From positions 2,046,001-2,110,000 of the forward strand of contig CP003083.1 of assembly GCA_000306725.1 (NCBI GenBank): a stretch of DNA of 64,000 nt. The letters run 5' to 3'. The DNA is from Methanolobus psychrophilus R15 (GTDB lineage: Archaea > Halobacteriota > Methanosarcinia > Methanosarcinales > Methanosarcinaceae). This document shows, piece by piece, positions 17,905 to 25,485 of this stretch; positions within the stretch are counted from its first letter, which is position 1, and every line of letters begins with the position of its first letter. The position numbers and the translations under genes are program-made. A model generated the notes under the pieces. The model did no database searches, was not told where the DNA came from, and worked only from the letters and a program-made list of their open reading frames with translations.

Positions 17905-18816
17905 TCAGTCGTCGAAAATACCAAGCCTTATTTTAATGAAATTATATACCTCGTTAGCTATGTCTATATCGCAGCAGCTTTCGATTCCCTGGAACCCTGG
18001 TGAAGAATTTGCTTCGCATACCTTGAAGTGGTTCCCGTCAAATAACAGGTCGATGCCGGCTATATCAAGGCCAAAGATACGCGAGGTCTCGGTTGCAAGC
18101 CACTCTATTTCAGGCGTCATCTCGTAACTTTTCACATGCCCGCCTGTTGAGAAGTTTGCTTTGAAATTCCCATCCATGGACGTCCTTTCTATGCAGGCTA
18201 TGGGCCGGCCGCCAAGAACAAAGACCCTGAGGTCCCTGCCTTTACTCGTCTGTATGAACTCCTGGAGTATTATGTTCAGTTTAGGATCGGTTGAGTGTAT
18301 TAAAGGCATCAGGTCGTTAAAACTTGCCTTATTGTCCGAGAGGTATACTCCTTTTCCGCGGGACCCCGAAATGGTCTTTATGACAAGAGGAAATCCCAGG
18401 TACTTTTCCACAAGGTCCACATTTACAGGGTATTTTGCAAGCATGGTCCTTGGCACAGGAATATTATTTTCTGCGAGTATCTGCTGCGAATAAAGTTTAT
18501 CCTTGACAGTGTCTATGCTATGGGCTGAGTTAAATGTGCGGACTCCAAGCCTTTCAAGATGTCTGATAACCGCCATCCCGAAATAGGTGGTCCCGGCTCC
18601 TGTACGCGGAAGCAGGAAATCCGGTAGTGAAACTATCTCTCCATCGAGAAGTATGCTCTTCCGATCTTCCCTTGTAACAATGAGGTCTATCTGTTCAGGC
18701 CTTACAACCTGTATCTCTATGTTCCTTTTACGTGCTGTTTCTATCAGGCGATGAATCTCATAAGCATCAGGCCACAGTTCTTTCTGGGCATATTTGTAAA
18801 GAATCCATCCCTTCAT
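17905..18816 (-). CDS. RimK-family ATP-grasp alpha-L-glutamate ligase
   Basis: The start at 18816 is supported by GAGGTTAATCGAG directly upstream and gives 303 residues. The RimK/ATP-grasp layout is complete. It has an N-terminal Rossmann-like domain (about 1-95), then KDKLYSQQILAENNIPVPRT, the ATP lysine in FPLVIKTISGSRGKGV, FIQTSKGRDLRVFVLGG, and the Mg-binding end GIDLLF...FKVCEANSSPGF. In methanogens this family includes MptN (glutamylation to tetrahydrosarcinapterin) and CofF (alpha-glutamate capping of F420). I cannot tell which from sequence. Either fits a Methanosarcinales organism. Confidence 0.82.
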   Translation of the reverse strand: MKGWILYKYAQKELWPDAYEIHRLIETARKRNIEIQVVRPEQIDLIVTREDRKSILLDGEIVSLPDFLLPRTGAGTTYFGMAVIRHLERLGVRTFNSAHSIDTVKDKLYSQQILAENNIPVPRTMLAKYPVNVDLVEKYLGFPLVIKTISGSRGKGVYLSDNKASFNDLMPLIHSTDPKLNIILQEFIQTSKGRDLRVFVLGGRPIACIERTSMDGNFKANFSTGGHVKSYEMTPEIEWLATETSRIFGLDIAGIDLLFDGNHFKVCEANSSPGFQGIESCCDIDIANEVYNFIKIRLGIFDD

Positions 18817-18968
18817 CTCGATTAACCTCAACTGGATATTGCTATACAATTGCCTTATTAGTATATAGCATATCTGATAAAATCTTCTGACCATTTGCAT
18901 CTTAATCCCAATGGTCAAGGCTTTATAGCATACTGTCATTGCGCGGGACAGATCAGGCAGGTACCAGG

Positions 18969-19133
18969 ATGGAAATAGAAGATACGATTATTTGTGCGAT
19001 TGCTATTGGTGTGTTAGTGAGTTTTGTAATATATGCATCAACAAGTCCCCTTCAATGTAGTCAGGGCCTGATGGAGACTGTCACATTTGGAGGAATATTC
19101 GCCTATATGTTCAGTCAGGCTGGTATTTTGTGA
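18969..19133 (+). CDS. Small membrane protein (54 residues)
   Basis: From ATG 18969 (AGGTACC about 6 bases upstream) the protein has a short acidic start, a strong hydrophobic segment CAIAIGVLVSFVIYAS (about residues 9-24) and a second, weaker one GGIFAYMFSQAGIL at the end. The frame extends upstream to a TTG at 18939 with no ribosome-binding site. No family is recognised. It is divergent from the RimK-like gene. Confidence 0.45.
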   Translation: MEIEDTIICAIAIGVLVSFVIYASTSPLQCSQGLMETVTFGGIFAYMFSQAGIL

Positions 19134-19437
19134 GAATACTCGTCACTCTTCTGACCGCCTGAGTACGTGAAGCAGCTTTTCAAGGAACCATGGCTGTCTG
19201 GAATTATATCTGATCAATTCCAGTAACATTTATTCCACTTGGTTCACGATATCGAAATGAGAGTTTTGTTTGCAACGAGCTATCCGTTAACTTAGTTTTA
19301 GGGGAATCTCTCTGAAAGCATTTTAGCAGCAGTTTTTTCGAAGGATAGGACACTGTGTAACTCTGAAATATCATAATGATGATGATTATTATATTAAATA
19401 GTATAGATATATTTATATAGTATAATCAATTACTAGG
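19134..19437. other. Gene-free stretch before the candidate ncRNA
   Basis: About 300 bases with stops in all frames and no recognisable protein fragment, increasingly AT-rich towards the right. It ends in the TATA-like element that fits the structured RNA at 19438. I see nothing else in it. Confidence 0.6.
19412..19419 (+). promoter_or_regulatory. TATA box of the candidate ncRNA
   Basis: TTTATATA matches the archaeal box A consensus. It predicts a start about 22-27 bases downstream, at 19438-19445, exactly where the first hairpin of the structured region begins. Confidence 0.55.
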
Positions 19438-19625
19438 ATTTGCAGGTGCAAGCCTGCGATGCAGGAAACTGCAATGACCAATTTACATATAGGTATGATA
19501 TGTAACTTAACCGGAAATCCCGGATAAGTAAAAATGAAATGTAACTGCAAAACGGAATAAGGGCAAAGGCTCATCCCCTCAGCCTCTCCCTCAAAACATT
19601 GAACTTTGTCCTTATTCCTGCAGTA
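19438..19625 (+). ncRNA. Candidate highly structured non-coding RNA (four hairpins)
   Basis: Four stems are visible in order. In A, TTGCAG 19440-19445 pairs with CTGCAA 19469-19474, enclosing CCTGC-GAT-GCAGG. In B, TTACATAT 19483-19490 pairs with ATATGTAA 19498-19505 (8 bp, perfect). In C, CCGG-AAATC-CCGG lies at 19511-19523 with outer TTA/TAA pairs. In D, CTGCA 19545-19549 and GGAATAAGGGCAAAG 19554-19568 pair with CTTTGTCCTTATTCC 19604-19618 and TGCAG 19619-19623, a 20-bp helix with one G-U pair and a 4-base bulge. The D loop (19569-19603) is C/U-rich (CATCCCCTCAGCCTCTCCCTC). In A, CCTGC can instead pair with GCAGG at 19442-19446, so two folds compete. A TATA box fits and no ORF does. The class is unknown. 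Confidence 0.6.
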
Positions 19626-19654
19626 ACACACAATAAGTGGAGTATGAGCGATTT

Positions 19655-19726
19655 AGTGGGAAACGATGGACTGTGGTGGTTCAGTGGGAAATGGTGGATT
19701 GGGAGTTGTCAGGAAAGGAGTGGGAA
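19655..19726 (+). repeat. Three direct AGTGGGAA repeats
   Basis: AGTGGGAA occurs at 19655-19662, 19683-19690 and 19719-19726, with spacings of 28 and 36 bases. The first two lie in longer imperfect copies (GTGGGAAACGATGGACTG and GTGGGAAATGGTGGATTG). The surrounding ORFs are not protein-like. Confidence 0.5.
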
Positions 19727-19867
19727 GTAAAAGAGTGTGGTACAGTAAATATCGGAGTATGAGCAAGTTGGGGTACATTACGGCGATGCCGGGATGTGCC
19801 GGGGTTATTGTCAACATTGCGATTATAGTCAGTCCCTCCGTCCAGGGGAAAATAGCGGGTGGTAAAC

Positions 19868-19945
19868 TCAATTACCACTCAGTTCCCTTGTTTTTTCGTA
19901 AATCCGAAGCGCATCATTTTCTTTTCTGACTCTTTCAGGTAGCCA
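19868..19945 (-). pseudogene. Remnant of a TPR-protein 3' end
   Basis: On the minus strand the last codons read NDALRIYEKTRELSGN then TGA. This matches the end of the large TPR protein at 21033-23672 (DDALWMYEKAKELIGN then TGA). At nucleotide level about 45 of the last 54 bases agree, including GGTAATTGA. Weak similarity continues into the 3' flank. Further upstream the frame is lost. It is a duplicate tail left by tandem duplication or gene loss. The regulator at 20137 sits between the two copies. Confidence 0.7.
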
Positions 19946-20136
19946 GTTAAAGATATCCCGGCTGCATGAGTAATTTTCCCGGTTGGAGCTATGGGAATAA
20001 ATGGGAAACTAATAGTTGTAAACTCAAAAAATATATTCATTGTAGTATTTAAAATCTTATAAATACAAATAACACCTTCTACTGATTCTGAGGGGAGTAT
20101 TTGAAAATATAGTTGTATTAAGGGGGAGTGTCGCAA

Positions 20137-20919
20137 GTGAAGAAACCATTACTTGATGTGCTGTTCATGTCAGAGAAGAGAAAACAAGCACTTTTACTCT
20201 TGCGGGATAGTGCGAAGGAAATGGAATATCTTCTCAAATCCCTTGGTACTACCAGGCAGGCTTTGCTGCCTCAGATAAGGATACTGGAAGAGCATCACCT
20301 TGTTAACCACTATGGTGACACCTATGAACTGACAGCCATTGGTAGACTGACAGTTGATGAGATGGCTCCATTAGTAGATACCCTTGAAATTTTGGATTTA
20401 GATACTGATTACTGGGGAACTCATGACTTGGATTTTATTCCGCCAGATCTACTAAAAAGAATTAAAGAGTTGTGTACTTACAGGATTATAAATCCTCCTC
20501 TTGCGGAATTGTATTCTCTGCATAAAACATACCATCACAATAAAATAACAGATCATGTCTATTCAGTGGGTAACATCTTTTATCCTGATTACCAATCAAG
20601 ATTCACTGAGATGATAAATAATAAAATCACTATAAATTATATTGTGTCTGAGAGTTTGTTTGACAAAATAAGAACTGAATATTATGAAGACTTTAAAGTT
20701 TTTATTAAAACCAAATATTTTAAGTTATATGTCTACAATAAAAACATGAACTTCCTATTCTTTACATTTGATGATTACCATATAGTTATAAACATGCTAA
20801 AGAAAGATGGGAATGTTGATAGCAAGTACATCCTATGTAGTACAGAGGATGCGCTTAAATGGGGAAAAGATCTTTTTGATCATTATCTGAAAGACTCAAC
20901 ACCAATAACTGAAATTTAG
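20137..20919 (+). CDS. Winged-helix regulator with FilR1/DUF1724-type sensor domain
   Basis: This protein of about 260 residues starts at GTG 20137, six bases after GGGGGAGTG. An alternative GTG is at 20128. Residues of about 10-75 form a winged HTH (LLLLRDSAKEMEYLLKSLGTTRQALLPQIRILEEHHLV), followed by a linker. A C-terminal domain of about 150 residues (QSRFTEMINNKITINYIVSESLFDKI, then YVYNKNMNFLFFTFDDYHIVINML) is typical of methanogen regulators with the FilR1 domain. The ligand is unknown. It is flanked on both sides by copies of a TPR gene tail. Confidence 0.85.
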   Translation: MKKPLLDVLFMSEKRKQALLLLRDSAKEMEYLLKSLGTTRQALLPQIRILEEHHLVNHYGDTYELTAIGRLTVDEMAPLVDTLEILDLDTDYWGTHDLDFIPPDLLKRIKELCTYRIINPPLAELYSLHKTYHHNKITDHVYSVGNIFYPDYQSRFTEMINNKITINYIVSESLFDKIRTEYYEDFKVFIKTKYFKLYVYNKNMNFLFFTFDDYHIVINMLKKDGNVDSKYILCSTEDALKWGKDLFDHYLKDSTPITEI

Positions 20920-20920
20920 G

Positions 20921-20945
20921 CTTTGTAGAGCCTATTTACTACTAA
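20921..20945 (+). terminator. Hairpin after the regulator gene
   Basis: GGCTTTGTAGAGCC forms a 4-5 bp stem directly after the stop codon, followed by TATTTACTACTAATACTTAC. It resembles the MITE ends at 4429 in sequence (GGCTTTGTAGA), but there is no second end nearby. Confidence 0.35.
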
Positions 20946-21032
20946 TACTTACGTAATGATTTAAAAAAGATAAGTCCCCTTGGTGTTAGTTGCTAATGAA
21001 AACAAGAAGGGGATCTTTACGGGGCTGTTATA

Positions 21033-23672
21033 TCAATTACCTATCAGTTCCTTTGCTTTTTCGTACATCCAGAGTGCATCATCTTCTTTACCCATGTTCT
21101 CAAGTATGTAGCCAAGGTTGTTCAGGGTACATGCTGCGCTTTCCCTGTATGACAAGTTATCAGGCTCTTCCTCAAGAATCATGGCGTATCTTTTGAGTGC
21201 ATTCTCGTACAGGGGTTTTGCTCTATCTAGCTCTCCCTCCTCAAGAAGGAAATACCCCAGATTGTTAAGTATATACGCTACGTTCTGCTGATACCCTATG
21301 TTGTGGCTGTCCTCGCCAAGAAGTGTCTGGTATTCCATAAAAGATGCTTCAAACAAGCCTCTTGCCTCTTCCACCTGTCCCATATCCGTCAGCAGGGCGC
21401 CTAGCTTGCATCTCATGGATGCTGTTCTTTCAAGGTAGAAAAGATTCGAAGTATCCACTGCAGCCAGTTCTCCATAAGATGACAATGCACTTTCGTAGTA
21501 CTTCCTTGCCTCGTCCATGTATCCATTTTCATCGAGTTGCAGTGCCATATTCTCCAGTATGGCAGCGCTGTCTTTTCCGATGTATATATTGCCAGGATCC
21601 ATCTCAGCAAGCTTCTCACACAGCCTGAGCAGCATGTCATAGCTTTTGATCCTCTGCTCAAAATCCTCTATCTCAGGAACAGACACCTTCAAGTTCTCCA
21701 GCATGCGAGTGACCTTTAGGCGGTACTGTGAATTCTTACCCTCTCCTGAAATGAGTTTCAGGTAGATGTCCAACCCCTCTGCGACCTGTCCCTCATCGAT
21801 CATCAGGTTTGCTATCTCCTCCCTGAGGCTTATTATGTTCTGGAAGTATCGCAGGTTGTCAGGCTCTATTGCAAGCAGTTTCTCACGCATTGCAAGTACC
21901 TTCCCGTATTCCGCGATAAGCGCTTGCCTGTTGCTGGCATCAAGGGGATCCTTCTCCATGTTCATGAGAATGCTGTCAATTTTATCCCTATGGTTCTTAA
22001 CAGAAGGCTCCATGCCACAGAGTCTGAAATATATCTTCAGGGCCTTGTCTTTTTCTTTAAGGCCTATCCGGACAATACCGACGGCTTCCAGAGCGGAAAC
22101 GAGCTTATCCATGTATTCTTCATTGTTACCCTCAAGGGACATCAGTGACTCATACATTGCAGCAGCCTTTTCAAAATGCTCTGCAGCCTCCCTGTACATC
22201 TCCATGCCCAGCATAAGTTTCCCTGTCTCATCCTGCAAGCCTGCAATGTCCTTTTTGATACCGGTATCATCCGGCATGATCTCACCAAGCTTTGTAAGCC
22301 TCTCAAGTATCATCTCGCAGGCTCGGATCTTTTCCTGACCTTCATCTATCCCTTCTGCAAAATGGCGCAGATCATCGATAATATACCTGGCTCCGGACTG
22401 GAACATCTCATCCGATGCTTCTGATTCAAGAGCTTCCAGTGCTATATCAGATGCCAGGACAAGATCCTGCATAGCCATGCTTTCCTCATGCAGTTCCTTA
22501 AGGAGCTTTCCGCGGATATCCAGAGCAAAAGCAACATTCAGGCGATAGGACATGTTGGAAGGATCGATATCCTGCAGCATTTCGCATGTTGTGAGTATTA
22601 GCTCATGGTCCCGGAGTTTTTCCCGGGAACTTTCTTCCTGGTCGACAAATTCGTTAAGTTCTCTGAGCACAGAGATGATCCCTGAGCGGTATTCCGGGTT
22701 CTCAGGGTCCTTCTCAAGTAACTCCAGGAAGGATTGCAAAGAGTTGATGAGCTTCTCTCTCCCACTTTCCGGTTCCTTTGATTCTGCAAAAAGTTCCTGA
22801 TTTATATCCTCTGACGGAGCCCCTGCAGCGCTAGTTGCGCCATCATCTTTCCTTTCTGCACCAAGGCGTTCCTCTATTGCCTGTGCCTCTGCGTACAGGG
22901 CTTTGGCATCAATGGTTTTACCGGCAGACATGAGCACATCTGCATAGCCCTTCAGGGCAAAGGCGAGCCTCTCAATATAAAGTGCTGTTGGGTCCATCTC
23001 GATAATTCTGCGGTAGGTATCCACCAGTTGTCGGTACTTCTCTTCCGAAAGATCCCCTGACGAGCTGTCTGTTTCGAGGTTGAGAAGATTTTCAAGGATA
23101 GTTGCCATCTTAAATTGCAGGGTTGTGGCCCTCATAGCTTCCTCCGGACTTTCCCTGAGTATGCGTAAAGCCTTCTCAAAGCTTTTTTGTGCAGCTTCCT
23201 CTTCCCCCTCTTCTGCCAGCAGGGCGCCAAGGTTATTCAGCGTTGAAGCAGCGTTTGACCTGTAAGTCATGTTGTTACTGTCACTCCCCAGAAGTTTATC
23301 ATAAGCATGTATGGATATATCATAATTTTTCCTTGCCTCTTCGCTGTATCCCTTATTTTCCAGGATGCCAGCCAGATTACTGAATATACCTGCCCTCTGT
23401 TCATTATTCACATAGCCTTTGCCCGAAAGTTCATTGCTGATATCGACAGCAAGCCTGTATCTTTCAAAAGCATCATCCTCATGACCTGTGGAAAGCAAAA
23501 GATCGGCGTATGTCTGCAATACAGTGGCATGGATCTCGGGCGATTCAGCCTCTATTACATTGTGTTCTGCCAGCTCCAGGGCATGAAGCGCATCCGCATA
23601 TAGCCCTTTCTCTATGAGGGACACCCCTTTGTTCAGGTGTCTGACTGCTATATCTCTTGATCGTGTGGACAT
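21033..23672 (-). CDS. Large cytoplasmic tetratricopeptide-repeat protein
   Basis: The 879-residue protein has no signal peptide or membrane helix and is made almost entirely of TPR-like helical pairs. Examples are LNNLGALLAEEGEEEAAQKSFEKALRIL written over about 34 residues each, LGALLTDMGQVEEARGLFEA and LNNLGYFLLEEGELDRAKPLYENAL. The N- and C-terminal thirds carry canonical TPRs. The middle is more diverged, with recurring LRDHE/IRACE...L..LG.I.P..  units. It is probably a protein-interaction scaffold. The 3' end is duplicated as a remnant at 19868. No clear ribosome-binding site precedes the ATG. Confidence 0.88.
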   Translation of the reverse strand: MSTRSRDIAVRHLNKGVSLIEKGLYADALHALELAEHNVIEAESPEIHATVLQTYADLLLSTGHEDDAFERYRLAVDISNELSGKGYVNNEQRAGIFSNLAGILENKGYSEEARKNYDISIHAYDKLLGSDSNNMTYRSNAASTLNNLGALLAEEGEEEAAQKSFEKALRILRESPEEAMRATTLQFKMATILENLLNLETDSSSGDLSEEKYRQLVDTYRRIIEMDPTALYIERLAFALKGYADVLMSAGKTIDAKALYAEAQAIEERLGAERKDDGATSAAGAPSEDINQELFAESKEPESGREKLINSLQSFLELLEKDPENPEYRSGIISVLRELNEFVDQEESSREKLRDHELILTTCEMLQDIDPSNMSYRLNVAFALDIRGKLLKELHEESMAMQDLVLASDIALEALESEASDEMFQSGARYIIDDLRHFAEGIDEGQEKIRACEMILERLTKLGEIMPDDTGIKKDIAGLQDETGKLMLGMEMYREAAEHFEKAAAMYESLMSLEGNNEEYMDKLVSALEAVGIVRIGLKEKDKALKIYFRLCGMEPSVKNHRDKIDSILMNMEKDPLDASNRQALIAEYGKVLAMREKLLAIEPDNLRYFQNIISLREEIANLMIDEGQVAEGLDIYLKLISGEGKNSQYRLKVTRMLENLKVSVPEIEDFEQRIKSYDMLLRLCEKLAEMDPGNIYIGKDSAAILENMALQLDENGYMDEARKYYESALSSYGELAAVDTSNLFYLERTASMRCKLGALLTDMGQVEEARGLFEASFMEYQTLLGEDSHNIGYQQNVAYILNNLGYFLLEEGELDRAKPLYENALKRYAMILEEEPDNLSYRESAACTLNNLGYILENMGKEDDALWMYEKAKELIGN

Positions 23673-23920
23673 AGGTGGTATTTCTCTGGATAGTCAGTTA
23701 TGATAGTGAGTGTTGGTACTGATTGCTAGTCAATTGATTCTATAATCCAAAGCAACAGTTAACATAGTATTATATTTTTCTGCCGGAATGTTGCTAGTTG
23801 CATTACATTATTTAAAAATGCACCTATGAGGCCGGTATAAGCAAAAATAGCTTTTGGAAAGCATGGGTCATGCATCCTGTCCTGTAGAGTTCTATCTTCT
23901 ATTGATCATTTCACCTATGT

Positions 23921-24577
23921 TTATTTCAAGCTCTCTGTGAACCATTCTCCTGCGATTGCGGCAACTTCTTCCAGTTTGCCCGGTTCCTCGAACAGGTGTG
24001 TTGCCCCCGGAACTATTTTCATTTCCTTTTGTACGTTCAATCTGTCTAGAGCCCACCTGTTCATCTCTATGACAGGCGTGTCCCTGCCTCCCACAATGAG
24101 CAGTGTGGGAGCTTTTACATTTGCAAGGGACTCCTTTGCAAGGTCTGGCCTGCCTCCCCTGGAAACCACGCTCATGACAGCTTCAGGCTTGCGGGCAGCA
24201 GCTATAAGGGCTGCAGCGGCGCCTGTACTAGCTCCAAAGTAACCTATCCGGAGGTTTTTCGTAGCTGGCTGTTGTAACAGCCAGACCGTGGCCGCGACAA
24301 GACGGGTGGCAAGCATTTCTATGTCAAAGCGAAGATGTGCGGTCACTGCATCTATCTCCTCTTCTTCCGGAGTCAGCAGGTCGAACAGCAGCGTTGCAAG
24401 TCCTCTTTCCTGCAGGTGTCGTGCGACAAACCTGTTCCTTGGGCTGTGCCTGCTGCTTCCGCTGCCGTGTGCAAACACCACAATGCCTGCCGCACCATCA
24501 GGTATGTTCCGATCTCCTTCAAGAATGATCGGACCCAGCGGAATGCTGACATGCTCTTCGATTATGGAGCCCTTCAT
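23921..24577 (-). CDS. Dienelactone-hydrolase-like alpha/beta hydrolase
   Basis: This 218-residue soluble hydrolase has an oxyanion segment FAHGSGSSRHSPRN near residues 35-48, the nucleophile elbow GYFGASTGAAAA (Ser near 117), the acid in LIVGGRDTPV and the histidine in ATHLFEEPG, so the catalytic triad is complete. The substrate is unknown. Its ATG overlaps the stop of the phosphoribosyltransferase upstream (ATGA). In some bacteria the same two domains occur fused in one polypeptide (known, e.g. in mycobacteria), which supports a joint function. Confidence 0.88.
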   Translation of the reverse strand: MKGSIIEEHVSIPLGPIILEGDRNIPDGAAGIVVFAHGSGSSRHSPRNRFVARHLQERGLATLLFDLLTPEEEEIDAVTAHLRFDIEMLATRLVAATVWLLQQPATKNLRIGYFGASTGAAAALIAAARKPEAVMSVVSRGGRPDLAKESLANVKAPTLLIVGGRDTPVIEMNRWALDRLNVQKEMKIVPGATHLFEEPGKLEEVAAIAGEWFTESLK

Positions 24578-25242
24578 CCTTTACCCTCCTCCTGACGTTC
24601 CATTTTTGCAGCCTTCTCTAGTAAGTTGCAAACCTCGTTGTCGCTAGTCTGAGAAAAATCCGCATACCAGGCGCCTACACCGTAGAAAGGCTCAGGGGTT
24701 GTCAGGCATATTGTCTCGTCAACCTCTGCCGCAAAGATCTCACAAGTGTCTTTTGCTGCAGTGGGAACTGCCACTATAAGATGCGCAGGCTTCTGGGTCA
24801 TGACAGCCTTTACTGCCGCACTCATAGTAGCGCCTGTAGCTAATCCGTCATCTATAAGGATAACTGTCCTGCCGGCTACATGCGGCTCCGGTTTTCCTTT
24901 ACGGTATGTCTGTTCCCTTCTCTCCAGTTCCACCTGCTCCGCAGCAGCGACAGCAGCGATAGTATCATCGGGGATTCTAAGGGATCTGACTACATCCATA
25001 TTCAGCACACGTATGCCTCCGCTGGCAATGGCTCCCATCGCCAGTTCCTCATGGCCCGGAACTCCCAGTTTCCTGACAATGAACACATCAAGTTGCGCTC
25101 CCAGCTCCCTGGCAACCTCAAAAGCAACCGGTACTCCTCCTCTTGGAAGCGCAAGCACAAGCAAGTCCTTCTGCCCTGAATATCCGGAAAGCCTCTCTGC
25201 AAGCTTTTGACCTGCATCAATTCTGTTACTGAATAAACTCAT
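24574..25242 (-). CDS. Phosphoribosyltransferase-family protein
   Basis: The start is placed at 25242 because AGGGGAAGGGA precedes that ATG, giving 222 residues. The type-I PRT fold is visible, with LALPRGGVPVAFEVA near residues 29-43, VRKLGVPGHEELAMGAIA, and the PRPP-binding loop VILIDDGLATGATM near 128-141. The substrate is unknown. In related fused proteins the PRT and hydrolase act on one pathway that has not been defined. It is translationally coupled to the downstream hydrolase. Confidence 0.88.
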   Translation of the reverse strand: MSLFSNRIDAGQKLAERLSGYSGQKDLLVLALPRGGVPVAFEVARELGAQLDVFIVRKLGVPGHEELAMGAIASGGIRVLNMDVVRSLRIPDDTIAAVAAAEQVELERREQTYRKGKPEPHVAGRTVILIDDGLATGATMSAAVKAVMTQKPAHLIVAVPTAAKDTCEIFAAEVDETICLTTPEPFYGVGAWYADFSQTSDNEVCNLLEKAAKMERQEEGKG

Positions 25243-25411
25243 TGTTCCCTTCCCCTGTTTTATAATGTCCTTAATTACTATTTTACTTATGCGCATGGGA
25301 ATACTGCAAGTACCTTGGGAGGCCTGCATATCCCATGCAGGATAATCAGTAACCATAAGATGTCTTATGAAGGTGAAAATAGAGTACAATACTTATATTT
25401 GATAAGAATAA

Positions 25412-25425
25412 TAGTTAATTAACTA
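25412..25425. promoter_or_regulatory. Perfect 14-bp palindrome in a divergent promoter region
   Basis: TAGTTAATTAACTA is a perfect palindrome. It is placed between the divergent PRT-hydrolase pair (minus) and the secreted TPR gene (plus), 61 bases before the latter. AT-rich TATA-like elements (ACTTATATTTG near 25390) flank it. It could be an operator for either or both transcripts. Confidence 0.4.
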
Positions 25426-25485
25426 ACATTCGTTATCCGTATATATCTTCAAATCTATCCTCGAGTAACCACATCACGCTAAAAA

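Noticed and set aside
19666..19929. 87-codon ORF across the AGTGGGAA repeats and the TPR-tail remnant
   Set aside because: It runs antisense through the recognisable TPR remnant and has a low-complexity Gly/Val start. It is probably chance.
20921..20945. Second MITE end (GGCTTTGTAGAGCC)
   Set aside because: Only 11 bases resemble the ends at 4429 and no partner end was found. A simple terminator hairpin explains it.
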